From Rhodoferax potami (GTDB taxonomy: Bacteria > Pseudomonadota > Gammaproteobacteria > Burkholderiales > Burkholderiaceae_C): a stretch of DNA of 64,000 nucleotides. This document shows positions 1-9,198 of the stretch, one piece after another. The notes below the pieces were generated by a model, which saw nothing but the letters and a program-made list of their open reading frames with translations, was not told where the DNA came from and ran no database searches. Each line of letters begins with the position of its first letter. The stretch's first letter is position 1. The stretch spans positions 434,001 through 498,000 of the forward strand of contig NZ_JAVBIK010000001.1 of the NCBI RefSeq assembly GCF_032193805.1, written 5' to 3'. The position numbers and the translations under genes were made by a program.

Positions 1-950
1 GCGCGCTGGTCATGGCCTTGGTGGCGCATGCGGCGCTGGTGGCGGTGCTGGCAATTGGCGTGGCCTGGAAACGCGAACTCCCGCCCGCCACCGTAGAGGC
101 CGAGCTGTGGTCTACGATTCCGCAAGAGGCGGCGCCCCCGCCACCGCCGGAAGAGCCACCAGAGCCTGCCGTCGAGCCTGAGCCAGTCCCTAAGCCAACG
201 CCGACTCCCCCTCCGCCCGCGGTGAAACCCGCAGAGCAGGAAGCGCCTAGCAAGGCGGACATCGCGTTGGCCAAAGAAAAAGAGCGACGTATCGCCGAAG
301 AAAAGCAAAAGGAATTGCAAGCGCAAAAGGCAGAGGCGCGCAAAGCCCAAGAAAAACGCGAACTCGAAAAGCAGGCTCAGGAAAAAGCGGCCAAAGAGAA
401 GCAAGACAAAGCCCGTGCCCAGTTGCGCGAAAAAGAGCAGCTGGAAAAAGAAAAGCTCGCCAAAGAGAAAGCCGCACGCGAGGCGAAAGAAAAAGCTGAC
501 AAAGCCAAACTGGCCGACGCCGCGAAACTGAAGGCGCAAAAAGCGGCCAAAGAGGATGCCAAGCGCACCGAAGAGCTGCGCCAGCAACAAATCGCCCGCA
601 TGACCGGTCTGGCGGGAGCCAGCGGCAGTGGTGCGCCAAGCTCCACCGGTACCGCCGCGAAGAGCTCAGGCCCCGGGGCGAACTACAGCGGGCGCATCCA
701 GGCGGCAGTCAAACCCAACATCACGTTCACCGACACGATTGTTGGCAACCCCAAAACTGAGATTGAAGTGAGCCTGAGCGCAAGCGGCGAAATCTTGAGC
801 AAGCGCGTCATCAAACGCAGCGGCAACAAGGCCTGGGATGACGCGGCCGAAAATGCGATCGACAAAACCCGCAAGTTGCCGCTGGACGACGGCAAGGTTT
901 GGTCGCCAATGATCATCGTGATCTCGCCGCAGACCCTGGTCGGCCCTTAA
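1..950 (+). CDS. tolA: Cell envelope integrity protein TolA / TonB-like, 5' end cut off by window
   Basis: The reading frame is open to the left edge, so the true start lies outside; the first ATG in the window is at 12. TolA links the inner-membrane TolQ/TolR motor to outer-membrane TolB/Pal. The visible protein starts with a hydrophobic inner-membrane anchor. A Pro/Glu-rich stretch follows (residues ~24-75 from ATG 12), then a long Lys/Ala/Glu-rich helical region (~80-195), typical of TolA domain II. A Gly/Ser hinge leads to a folded C-terminal domain (~220-312) of TolA/TonB C-terminal type. No tolQ, tolR, tolB or pal is visible; they would be upstream. It converges on dnaE, with a short repeat element in between. 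It could be annotated as a TonB-family protein, but the long Lys/Ala/Glu helix favours TolA. Confidence 0.8.
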   Translation, partial: ALVMALVAHAALVAVLAIGVAWKRELPPATVEAELWSTIPQEAAPPPPPEEPPEPAVEPEPVPKPTPTPPPPAVKPAEQEAPSKADIALAKEKERRIAEEKQKELQAQKAEARKAQEKRELEKQAQEKAAKEKQDKARAQLREKEQLEKEKLAKEKAAREAKEKADKAKLADAAKLKAQKAAKEDAKRTEELRQQQIARMTGLAGASGSGAPSSTGTAAKSSGPGANYSGRIQAAVKPNITFTDTIVGNPKTEIEVSLSASGEILSKRVIKRSGNKAWDDAAENAIDKTRKLPLDDGKVWSPMIIVISPQTLVGP

Positions 951-969
951 CCCGCTCAGTTCTGCTCTG

Positions 970-1018
970 TTTTTGATAGCTACTGGCGCAATGATCTAGT
1001 GCGACAGCGGCCTTTTTC
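970..1018 (+). repeat. Short interspersed hairpin repeat, copy A
   Basis: This copy matches seven other elements in the window (GATAGCTACTGGCGCA arm, degenerate centre, then a TGCG-rich arm and a T run). It fills the gap between the convergent tolA and dnaE genes, where a terminator would be expected. It is one of the more degenerate copies. Confidence 0.6.
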
Positions 1019-1026
1019 ATCAAAAA

Positions 1027-4000
1027 TCAGTCGTAGGCAATCGCGGCCACTCCCCCATTGGCCTGTGCACGCCAGCTCGCAAGGGCTGCGTCTGTGGGGT
1101 AGAACTTGGCTGCTTCGCCCAGATGCAAATCAGCCGCTGCCTGCTCTACCTGATGTGCGCCTGCCGCACTGCACACCAACTGCAGGCGGACTGACAGGCC
1201 GCGCACCGTTTCCCCATGTTCGGTTGTTTCGCGCACAGCAGGAAACTCGCGCACCAGGGCCGCCACATCGGGCGCACGTCCCTGGGCATCGAGCTTCACC
1301 GGCACACGCAGGTACTTGCCAAACTTGCAGCGTGCCTGCTCCAGGCTCCAGATGTGCTGTACCGTCAATTGCATACCGCCCGAGAAGCGGTCCGGCATGG
1401 CCTTGCCTTCCACGATGATGAGCTCATCGTCCTTCAACAAGTCTTTGTAGGTATTGAGCAGCGCCTCGCTGGCGCGCGCCTCGATCATGGCGGATTTGTC
1501 GTCGAGCTTGAACAGGGCCAGTTTGCCGCGCTGCCCGTTGATCACCCGCAATTCGGTCACGATACCGGCCAGCAACTGGGGCTCGCGGGAGTCTTTGAGC
1601 TCTTCAATCGGCAGGCGGGCGAATTTGCGGACCTCGGTGGCAACTTCGTCAAACAAGTGGCCGGACAAGTAGAAACCGACGGCCGTTTTCTCTTGGGTCA
1701 GGCGCTCTTTCACGCCCCAAGGCGTGACCTCCACCAAGTCGGGCTCTTGCGTGCTGGATCCATGGTCGTCGTCACCGCCCATGTCAAACAGGCCCACCTG
1801 GTTGGCGTTGGCGGCCGACGCAGCGGCAAACTCAAACGCCCGGTCCATGGAGGCGACCAACTCTGCCCGGTTCAGGTGCAGCGAATCAAAAGCCCCGGCC
1901 TTGATCAGCGCCTCCACGCATCGCTTGTTCATGCGGCTGCGGTCCACCCGGCGGGCGAAGTCAAACAGGCTCTTGAACGGGCCGGCTTCTTCGGTCGGGC
2001 CTCTGCCCTCGCGCGCGGCCACGATGGCCAGAATCGCCTGCTCGCCGGTGCCCTTGATGGCACCCAGCCCGTAGCGAATCTCTTTGTTCGAAATCGGCTC
2101 GAAGCGATAAAAGCCGCGGTTGATATTGGGCGGCTCGAAGCTCAGGCCCATCTTTTCAGCGTCTTCAAACAACACCTTGAGCTTGTCGGTGTCGTCCATT
2201 TCGACTGTCATGTTGGCGCAGAAGAACTCGGCGGTGTAATGCACCTTGATCCAGCCGGTGTGGTATGCCAGCAAGGAGTAGGCCGCCGCATGCGACTTGT
2301 TGAAGCCGTAGCCGGCAAACTTTTCCATCAAGTCAAAAACCTCATCGGCCTTCGCTTCGGGGATGCCGTGGGTCTTGAACGCACCGGCGCGGAAAATTCC
2401 GCGGTGCTCGTCCATTTCCTCTTTCTTTTTCTTGCCCATGGCGCGGCGCAGCAAGTCGGCGCCGCCGAGTGAGTAGCCGCCCAGAATCTGGGCGGTCTGC
2501 ATCACCTGCTCCTGGTACACCATGATCCCGTAGGTCTCGGAGAGCATCTCAGCCACCGCAGGGTGCGGATACTCCACGACTTCGCGCCCGTGCTTACGCG
2601 CCACGAAACTCGGAATCAGGTCCATAGGGCCGGGACGGTACAAGGCGTTCAGGGCAATCAGGTCTTCCAGGCGGCTGGGCTTGGCGTCGCGCAACATGCC
2701 CTGCATGCCGCGACTTTCAAACTGGAACACCGCCTCGGTTTTGCCTTCGCTGAACAGCTTGTAGACCTTGGCATCGTCGAGCGGCAGGTTCTCATACGCA
2801 AACTTTTCCTGCCCCGGATGGCGCTTGCGGATGAACTCGGCCGCAATTTCCAGAATGGTGAGCGTGGCCAAGCCCAAAAAGTCGAACTTCACCAGGCCGA
2901 TGGCTTCCACATCGTCCTTGTCATACTGGCTGACCGCGGACTCGCTGCCGGGCTGCTGGTAGAGCGGGCAGAAGTCGGTGAGCTTGCCCGGCGCAATCAA
3001 CACGCCCCCGGCGTGCATGCCGATGTTGCGGGTCATGCCCTCGAGCTTGCGGGCCATCTCCAGCAGGGTTTTGACGTCCTCTTCTTTGGCTTCGCGCTCC
3101 GCCAGAATCGGCTCGGCTTCGGTGGCATAAACGTATTTGTCGCTCTTCTTGCCATCGGTGGGTGGCAACTGCAACGTCACGTTGGTGCCCGGCTTGTTGG
3201 GGATGAGCTTGCTGATGCCGTCGCAAAAGGTATAGCTCATGTCCAGCACACGGCCCACATCGCGCACCACGCCGCGGGCCGCCATCGTACCGAAGGTGGC
3301 AATCTGGCTCACGGCGTCTTTGCCGTATTTGTCTTTCACATAGTCGATCACCAGGTTGCGGTTGGTCTGGCAAAAGTCGATGTCGAAGTCGGGCATGGAC
3401 ACCCGCTCCGGGTTCAAAAACCGCTCGAATAGCAGGTTGTAGCGCAGGGGGTCCAGGTCGGTAATCTTGAGGGCATACGCCACCAGCGAGCCGGACCGGA
3501 GCCGCGCCCGGGCCCCACCGGGCAACCGTTGTTCTTGGCCCAATTGATGAAGTCGCCCACGATCAAAAAGTAACCGGGGAAGCCCATTTTCAAAATGGTC
3601 CCCAACTCAAACTCCAAGCGCTCCACATAGCGCGGCATCTCAGCCGCCCGCTCCTGCTCGTTGGGGTAGAGGTGCACCATGCGCTCGTTCAACCCCTCAA
3701 ACGAGGCGTAGCGGAAATACTCTTCGGGCGTCATTCGCTGCCCGTTGACTTCGGGGGTTGGGAAGGCGGGCAACTGCGGCTTGCCCAGCACCAGCGTCAG
3801 GCTGCAGCGCTTGGCGATCTCAATCGTGTTGGCGATTGCCGAGGGAATGTCGGCAAACAGCTCCTCCATCTGGGCTGCGCTTTTGAAATACTGTTCACGG
3901 GTGAAACGGCGCACGCGCTTGGGGTTGCTCAAGATCTCGCCATCGGCGATACAGATGCGGGCTTCGTGGGCCTCAAAATCGTCCTGCTCCGCGAACTGGA

Positions 4001-4595
4001 TGGGGTGGGTCGCCACCACCGGCAGCTTCATGCGGGCCGCCAACTTCACCGCGGCGACCACATGCGCCTCATCATCCGCGCGGCCTGCGCGCTGCAGCTC
4101 AATGTAAAAGCGGTGGGGGAAGACGCCCGCCAACTGCAGCGCAACATCGTGCGCACGGGCAGTGTCGCCCTGCACCAGCGCTTGGCCCACCGGCCCGGCT
4201 TGTGCGCCTGAGAGTGCAATCAAGCCTTCGTTGAGCTCTTTGAGCCAAGCCATCTTGATGACGGCCTGGTTCTTCACCACGTTTTGCGTGAATGCGCGCG
4301 CAATCAGCTCCGAGATGTTCAGGTAGCCCTGCTTGTTTTGCACCAGCAAGATGATGCGGGTGACGGCTGTAGCGTCGCCACCCAAGCCTTCGAGAATGAT
4401 TTCTGCGCCTATGACCGGCTTCACACCTTTGCCACGGCCACCTTTGTAGAACTTGATCGCTCCGAACAGGTTGTTCAGGTCGGTGATGGCCAGCGCGGGC
4501 TGCCCGTCTTTGGCCGCCATTTTGATGACATCGTCGATGCGGGTGGTTCCGTCGACGACAGAAAACTCAGTGTGAAGGCGCAGGTGTACAAACAT
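1027..4595 (-). pseudogene. dnaE: DNA polymerase III subunit alpha, interrupted by a one-base frameshift
   Basis: DnaE is the replicative polymerase subunit. The N-terminal part (4595 down to about 3495) starts at the MFVHLRLHTEF methionine and carries the PHP domain. The C-terminal part continues in another frame to the stop at 1027. It contains the catalytic PDFDIDFC motif, the KSHAAAYSLLAYHTGW block, and an OB-fold near LAGIVTELRVING. The frames switch inside the conserved GRGSGAGSLVAYALK block. One base appears missing between 3494 and 3495 (minus strand reads GGT-CCGGC where GGT-GCC-GGC is expected). Adding it gives about 1189 aa, a normal DnaE length. An ATG at 4622 would add nine residues not typical of the family. 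Because DnaE is usually essential, a sequencing or assembly error is the likeliest explanation; a true lesion backed by a second alpha subunit is possible. Confidence 0.9.
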
Positions 4596-4635
4596 GCCCT
4601 GATTGTAGGTTTGGGCCACCATTTAAAATCAGCAG

Positions 4636-5391
4636 GTGAACACCGTACTGAATATCTCCACCTACAAATTCGTCCCGCTGCCCGACGCCGCCGCTTTGCG
4701 CGAGGTTTTGCTAGGCCGTGCACAGGCCCTGCAGCTCAAAGGCACCATCCTGCTCGCGGAGGAAGGCATCAATATGTTCCTCGCCGGTCCGGCAGACGAT
4801 GTGCGTAGTTTTGTCACCCAGCTCCAGCAAGACCCGCGGTTTGCCGATATTGCGCCCAAGGAGAGCTGGTCAGACACCCAGCCGTTCAGGAAGATGCTGG
4901 TGAAGGTGAAGGGTGAAATCATCCGCATGAACCACCCCACCATCAAGCCTGCTGACGGGCGCGCGCCCGCGGTGGCACCTGCTACTGTCAAGCGCTGGCT
5001 GGATCAAGGCCATGACGACAACGGCCGCCCGGTGGTCACCCTGGATACGCGCAACGACTTTGAAGTCGATGAAGGCACTTTTGAGGGTGCGATCGACTGG
5101 CGTATCACCAAGTTCACCGAATTTCCGGACGCCTTCCGCGCCCACCTGGACGAACTCAAAGACAAAACCGTGGTGAGCTTTTGCACCGGGGGCATCCGCT
5201 GCGAAAAAGCGGCCATCCTGATGCGCGAAGAAGGCCTAGAACACGTCTACCAGCTCGAAGGCGGCATCCTCAAGTACTTCGAGGAGACCGACGGCAGCCA
5301 CTACCAGGGTGGCTGCTTTGTGTTTGACGAGCGCCGGGCCCTGAGCGCGGATCTGCAGGCCACCGGCCTGCAAAGCAGCAGCGAGGCCTGA
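4636..5391 (+). CDS. trhO: tRNA uridine(34) hydroxylase TrhO (rhodanese family)
   Basis: TrhO (YceA family) hydroxylates U34 of certain tRNAs as a step toward 5-(carboxy)methoxyuridine. The 251-aa protein has an N-terminal domain beginning with ISTYKFVPL and a C-terminal rhodanese domain (~124-220). The active-site loop FCTGGIRCEK places the conserved cysteine at residue 183. The N-terminal KGTILLAEEGINMFLAG block is characteristic. The start is GTG at 4636, 40 bp from the divergent dnaE start, so the two promoters must share this gap. I see no strong Shine-Dalgarno sequence. Confidence 0.9.
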   Translation: MNTVLNISTYKFVPLPDAAALREVLLGRAQALQLKGTILLAEEGINMFLAGPADDVRSFVTQLQQDPRFADIAPKESWSDTQPFRKMLVKVKGEIIRMNHPTIKPADGRAPAVAPATVKRWLDQGHDDNGRPVVTLDTRNDFEVDEGTFEGAIDWRITKFTEFPDAFRAHLDELKDKTVVSFCTGGIRCEKAAILMREEGLEHVYQLEGGILKYFEETDGSHYQGGCFVFDERRALSADLQATGLQSSSEA

Positions 5392-5395
5392 GCAG

Positions 5396-6208
5396 CTAGC
5401 GCTGCACCTGGGGGACGCCAGCAGACAGATTGGTGCGCTTGAGCCACGCAAACACCGAGTCCACCGTGATGGTTTCGATGCGGTCGGCATAGCGCTTTTC
5501 GTCCGGATGGTCGTCAAACGCCACGTTGGCTTTCGTCATGCGAGCTCCCAGCCGAACCAGCGGCGTGATGGTCAGGGTCGTCGGCTGATAGGCGGTGCGC
5601 TGCAGCCAAGCCTGCGCCTGCGTGCGGCTGGTCACCGGCTCGGTGCTGGCCGCCGTCATCGCAAAGGCCAGTGTCTCAATGGCCCACTGATTGCTCTGCT
5701 GGTACTTCTGCGACCACGGGTAGCTGACCATGTTGTAGCGCGGCTCGTGCAGCACCAAGGACCGCGGCCCATCCAGCAACACTTTCAGCATCGCCGCCTC
5801 TGCTTGCGGATTGAGCGCGACCCAAGCTGCCTCGTATTGCCAGAGGTCGTCCAGGAAGAACTCCCCGAGCCCTTGCCGGTAAATGCCCGACTCCGCCGTC
5901 CCGCACATATTGAGTTTGTGCACCACCCGCCAGACATGCGCTCCATCGGGGGTGTCTTGCCGGTACACAAACCCGAGGTGCGAGTAGCGCACACCGTATT
6001 TGGTTAGGTCCTGGCCGGCGCGCGCCATGACCACCACCTTGGCACCGCTGGCATCCAGCGCCTGCAGCGTTTTCAAGGCCAGGGTCATGGACTTGTCCAC
6101 CTTGGCGGGCGTCAGGTCCTGAGGCTCATCACAAGTCCTGCCTGCCTGCGCTTGGCCGGCACACGCCAGGGCGACCACTCCTGCCGCCACCCATCGCTGC
6201 AGGTACAT
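5396..6208 (-). CDS. DUF2145 family exported protein
   Basis: This 270-aa protein starts at MYLQRW (ATG at 6208). The reading frame extends upstream but is not plausible protein there, because it runs antisense-like over the next gene. An N-terminal hydrophobic segment ending near CAGQAQAG is a signal peptide, so the protein is probably periplasmic. The body contains the VMARAGQDLTKYGVRYSHLG region, which I associate with DUF2145; the function is unknown. The start is 8 bp from the stop of the upstream exported-protein gene (6217-6666), so the two form a likely operon. It converges on trhO with only 4 bp between stops. Confidence 0.75.
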   Translation of the reverse strand: MYLQRWVAAGVVALACAGQAQAGRTCDEPQDLTPAKVDKSMTLALKTLQALDASGAKVVVMARAGQDLTKYGVRYSHLGFVYRQDTPDGAHVWRVVHKLNMCGTAESGIYRQGLGEFFLDDLWQYEAAWVALNPQAEAAMLKVLLDGPRSLVLHEPRYNMVSYPWSQKYQQSNQWAIETLAFAMTAASTEPVTSRTQAQAWLQRTAYQPTTLTITPLVRLGARMTKANVAFDDHPDEKRYADRIETITVDSVFAWLKRTNLSAGVPQVQR

Positions 6209-6216
6209 AAGGCGGC

Positions 6217-6666
6217 TCACTGGCTCACGCGTTCGTTGTGCAACAAAGCTTTGCCGATTTCGTTGGGCACAAACGCAATCACCTTGCCCGCCACCGACAA
6301 CACCACGCCGGTGCTGATCACGCTGACAAAAACAGAGGTGCCCACGGCGGTAGAGGCACCGGAGGCTGTTTTGCCCGACACCTCCACGCTGGCGCGTGCG
6401 CCGTCCGACACCCGCTCGAGCAGATAGACCGTGCCTTTGGCCGAGGCCTCTACGCCCTTCACCACCAACACCGCGCCTGCGGTGGAAAACGCCACAGGAA
6501 TGGCGATCACCGCACCCGCGCTCGCACCGACAACCGAAGCCACTGGCATGGCGCTGATAGCACTGAACGCCGAAGCATCGGTCTGCGAATAAGCATGAAA
6601 AGGCACCATAGCGCCCACAAATATTGCGCAAGAAGCTATGAATTTAGTAGCAAAACGGATCGTCAA
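6217..6666 (-). CDS. Small exported/membrane-associated protein, unknown function
   Basis: The 149-aa protein is Ala/Val/Gly/Ser-rich. The best start is TTG at 6666, because GGAG lies 7 nt upstream; no in-frame ATG has a comparable site. The N-terminus has a basic start (TIRFATKF), a hydrophobic core and a HAYSQT cleavage-like site near residue 26. Two further hydrophobic segments (~35-60 and ~105-130) are rich in small residues. It may belong to the STM0539-like family that accompanies DUF2145 proteins, but I am not certain. The codons for residues ~4-21 coincide with copy H of the short repeat family, so the signal peptide seems built from a repeat. It forms an operon with the DUF2145 gene. 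Confidence 0.65.
   Translation of the reverse strand: MTIRFATKFIASCAIFVGAMVPFHAYSQTDASAFSAISAMPVASVVGASAGAVIAIPVAFSTAGAVLVVKGVEASAKGTVYLLERVSDGARASVEVSGKTASGASTAVGTSVFVSVISTGVVLSVAGKVIAFVPNEIGKALLHNERVSQ
6604..6655 (-). repeat. Short interspersed hairpin repeat, copy H (inside a signal peptide)
   Basis: Read on the minus strand it follows the family pattern: TTTTGCTACTAAATTCATAG, then CTTCTTGCGCA, and GGGCGCTATGG at the far arm. It lies in frame within the first ~20 codons of the exported-protein gene ending at 6217. Confidence 0.65.
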
Positions 6667-6721
6667 AATGGAACTCCGATAGTCTGAGAGTCCACAGCTT
6701 ACGCATTTTTCAAGCACACAC

Positions 6722-6749
6722 AAAAAAGCCCGCAGAAGCGGGCTTTTTT
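6722..6749. terminator. Bidirectional-looking intrinsic terminator
   Basis: An A6 run, the stem GCCCGC, loop AGAA, stem GCGGGC and a T6 run form a perfect hairpin. It lies just downstream of the flavodoxin-family gene (minus strand) and upstream of the exported-protein operon. Confidence 0.9.
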
Positions 6750-6780
6750 GCGGTCAGGCCCCGAGGGCCTGCAAGCGGCT

Positions 6781-7314
6781 TTATGCCTTCAGCTTGGCGG
6801 CAATGGATGCCACGCGTGCGCCGTAGGCTTTGGCGGTGTCCAGATCGCCTTGGGGGATGTCTTCCGCTGGGCTGGTGGGGCCGACTTGGGCCATCACGCC
6901 GGAGTTGGAGCCGATGCGGTTGATGGTGCCGTCGTTCATGGCAGGCTGGCCCACCCAGATCATGCCGTGCTGCTGAGACAGAGTGATGAAGTACTGGATA
7001 GTGGACAGCTTGTCGCCGCTAGGGCTTGCGGAAATGGTGAAGCCGCCAGCAACCTTGTCTTTCCAGGCGGTGGTGAACCAACGCTTGCTGGATGCATCTG
7101 CAAACTTTTTGAACTGCCAGGAGGCCATGCCCATGTACGTGGGGGAGCCGAAGATCACCGCGTCAGCGGCATCCAGCGTGGCCCACTGGGCATCGGTGAT
7201 CTCGCCATTGGCGTCGATGGTGATCAGCTCGGCGCTCGCGCCTTCCGCCACGAATTGCGCTACGCGCTGGGTGTGACCGTAACCGGAATGGAATACAACT
7301 GCTACTTTTGCCAT
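6781..7314 (-). CDS. Flavodoxin-family / NAD(P)H-dependent FMN oxidoreductase (WrbA-like)
   Basis: The start is ATG at 7314, with AGGAG at suitable distance; a longer frame to 7359 lacks a good site. The 177-aa protein has a flavodoxin fold: beta strand AKVAVVFHSG, the phosphate-binding loop SGYGHTQRVA for FMN, FGSPTYMGMASWQFKKF and the SGDKLSTIQYF region. Such proteins reduce quinones or carry electrons in the cytoplasm. It is somewhat shorter than classical WrbA (about 200 aa), so I give no symbol. It follows the pirin gene by 66 bp in the same direction and is closed by the terminator at 6722-6749. The pair, opposite a LysR gene, suggests a redox or xenobiotic response unit. Confidence 0.85.
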   Translation of the reverse strand: MAKVAVVFHSGYGHTQRVAQFVAEGASAELITIDANGEITDAQWATLDAADAVIFGSPTYMGMASWQFKKFADASSKRWFTTAWKDKVAGGFTISASPSGDKLSTIQYFITLSQQHGMIWVGQPAMNDGTINRIGSNSGVMAQVGPTSPAEDIPQGDLDTAKAYGARVASIAAKLKA

Positions 7315-7380
7315 TTTGTGAACTCCTAAGTAAAAAGACTCAAAGAAAGGCATCCGCACCCTGCGGACACCCGAAAAAAA

Positions 7381-8082
7381 TCAGGCTTCCAAATCGAAAA
7401 CCAGCACTTCTGCATCATGCGCTGCGTCCAGCACCAAGCTGCTTTCAGCACTCAGCAAAGCGGCATCACCCGTCTGCAAGGGCGTGCCGTTCACCGACAC
7501 CGAGCCGCGCAGCACCTGCACATAGCCTTTGCGAGCAGGGTCCAGTGCAAGGGTCGCAGTTTCAGCGCCATCCAGCAAACCGCTGTACAACTTGGCGTCC
7601 GCATGGATCAGCACACTGCCTTCCGCGCCGTCAGGCGAGGCCACCAACTTAAGCAGGCCCTGCTTGTCCGCTGCAGCAAAGGTTTTTTGCTCGTAGCTCG
7701 GTGGAATACCGGTCACATTGGGCTCGATCCAGATCTGGAAGAAATGGGTGGTGTCATTCGGCGCGTGGTTGAACTCGCTGTGCGTCACACCGGTGCCGGC
7801 ACTCATGCGCTGTACATCACCGGGCGGAATGCCCTTGATGTTGCCCATGCTGTCTTTGTGGGCCAAGTTGCCCGACATGACGTAGCTGATGATCTCCATA
7901 TCGCGGTGACCATGGGTGCCAAAACCGGTGCCGGGCGCGATGCGGTCTTCATTGATCACCCGCAGATTGCCCCACCCCATGTGCGCGGGGTCGTAGTACC
8001 CGGCGAACGAAAAGCTGTGGAAAGACTTGAGCCAGCCGTGGTCGGCGTAGCCTCTGTCCTGCGATTTGCGTACGGTCAACAT
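7381..8082 (-). CDS. Pirin family protein (YhhW-like, cupin)
   Basis: Pirins are bicupin metalloproteins; some show quercetin 2,3-dioxygenase activity. The 233-aa protein has the canonical metal ligands His57, His59, His101 and Glu103 in GTHGHRDMEI and GVTHSEFNH. The ARKGYVQVLRGSVSVNG segment is in the C-terminal cupin. Length is normal for the compact YhhW type. It is transcribed divergently from the LysR gene at 8194 (111 bp apart), the usual arrangement for LysR control, and is followed by the flavodoxin-like gene. Confidence 0.92.
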   Translation of the reverse strand: MLTVRKSQDRGYADHGWLKSFHSFSFAGYYDPAHMGWGNLRVINEDRIAPGTGFGTHGHRDMEIISYVMSGNLAHKDSMGNIKGIPPGDVQRMSAGTGVTHSEFNHAPNDTTHFFQIWIEPNVTGIPPSYEQKTFAAADKQGLLKLVASPDGAEGSVLIHADAKLYSGLLDGAETATLALDPARKGYVQVLRGSVSVNGTPLQTGDAALLSAESSLVLDAAHDAEVLVFDLEA

Positions 8083-8193
8083 ATGAAGTGCCTCTGGTCT
8101 CGTATGGCTTGAACTTTAGGCCTCGACCAGGCCTTTTCCATCCATACCGTTTGATGGCATCATTCAAAAAAACTCAACTTAAGGGTATCGATC

Positions 8194-9135
8194 ATGCAAA
8201 CGGCACGCGACTTCCTCACCCCTGACGCCCTCTCCATGCTGCAGACCATTGCCGAGGCCGGCAGCTTTGCCGCCGCCGCGCGGGACATGGGCATGGTGCC
8301 CAGCGCCCTGACCTACCGGGTGCGCCAAATCGAAGACGCATTGGACGTGCTCTTGTACGACCGCAGCTCCCGCCAGGCTAAGCTCACTGCTGCCGGAGCG
8401 GAGTTGCTGCGGGAAGGTGCACGCCTGCTGGAAGAAATTGACGCGGTGGCCAACCGTGTCAAACGCGTGGCCACCGGCTGGGAGCCGCAACTCACGATTG
8501 CGATTGACACCGTGATCTCCAAGCCGGTCATGATGGAGATGTGTGACAACTTTTTCAGCCAGTCCCCGCCCACCCGTATCCGCCTGCGCGAAGAGACCCT
8601 TTCCGGCACGCTGGAGGCGCTCACCACCGGTCAGGCCGATCTGGCCATTGGGGTCGGGGCGGACTCGGCGCGCACCGCCGGTGTACACAGCAAACCCATG
8701 GGGTCGATCAGCTTTGTTTATGCGGTCGCCCCGCACCACCCGCTCGCACAAGCCCCGGAGCCGCTGAGTGATGAGCTGATTCAAAAACACCGGGCGGTCG
8801 CCGTGGCCGACTCGGTGCAACGCGGCGCGGGCCAAACCTTTGGCCTGCTCAGCGGGCAGGATGTGTTCACCGTGCCCACCATGCACGCCAAGCTCGACGC
8901 CCAATTGCGCGGCCTGGGCGGCGGCAACCTGCCCCGCTGTATGGCAGACGCCTACATACAAACCGGCCGCTTGGTTGTGAAGAAAACCGAGCGCCCCCAA
9001 CGCAACGTGCCGCTGCACTACGCCTGGCGGCAAACCAAAACCATCAACCAAGGCAGGGCCTTGCAATGGTGGCTCAGCCAACTCGAAAGTGAGACCACCC
9101 GCAGTGCCTTGCTGGATGAGCATCGCAGCAGTTAA
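8194..9135 (+). CDS. LysR family transcriptional regulator
   Basis: The 313-aa protein has an N-terminal winged helix-turn-helix (residues ~9-68, with AEAGSFAAAARDMGMVPSAL and the RVRQIEDALDV recognition region). The C-terminal part (~95-300) is an effector-binding periplasmic-protein-like domain. The start ATG at 8194 has AAGGG about 8 nt upstream. It is divergent from the pirin/flavodoxin pair and probably regulates them, on the usual LysR logic. The effector is unknown. The next gene starts 63 bp downstream on the same strand. Confidence 0.9.
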   Translation: MQTARDFLTPDALSMLQTIAEAGSFAAAARDMGMVPSALTYRVRQIEDALDVLLYDRSSRQAKLTAAGAELLREGARLLEEIDAVANRVKRVATGWEPQLTIAIDTVISKPVMMEMCDNFFSQSPPTRIRLREETLSGTLEALTTGQADLAIGVGADSARTAGVHSKPMGSISFVYAVAPHHPLAQAPEPLSDELIQKHRAVAVADSVQRGAGQTFGLLSGQDVFTVPTMHAKLDAQLRGLGGGNLPRCMADAYIQTGRLVVKKTERPQRNVPLHYAWRQTKTINQGRALQWWLSQLESETTRSALLDEHRSS

Positions 9136-9198
9136 ACGATTTACGCCCCGTGGCCAGCGTGTATAAAGAGGCTATTACAACCAACGGAGACTGTGCCC

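Noticed and set aside
1216..2472. 418-codon plus-strand open frame opposite dnaE
   Set aside because: Antisense shadow of dnaE.
7353..7367. Small hairpin (TCCGCA-CCC-TGCGGA) between the pirin and flavodoxin genes
   Set aside because: Stem is short and no T run follows on the minus strand; not convincing as a terminator.
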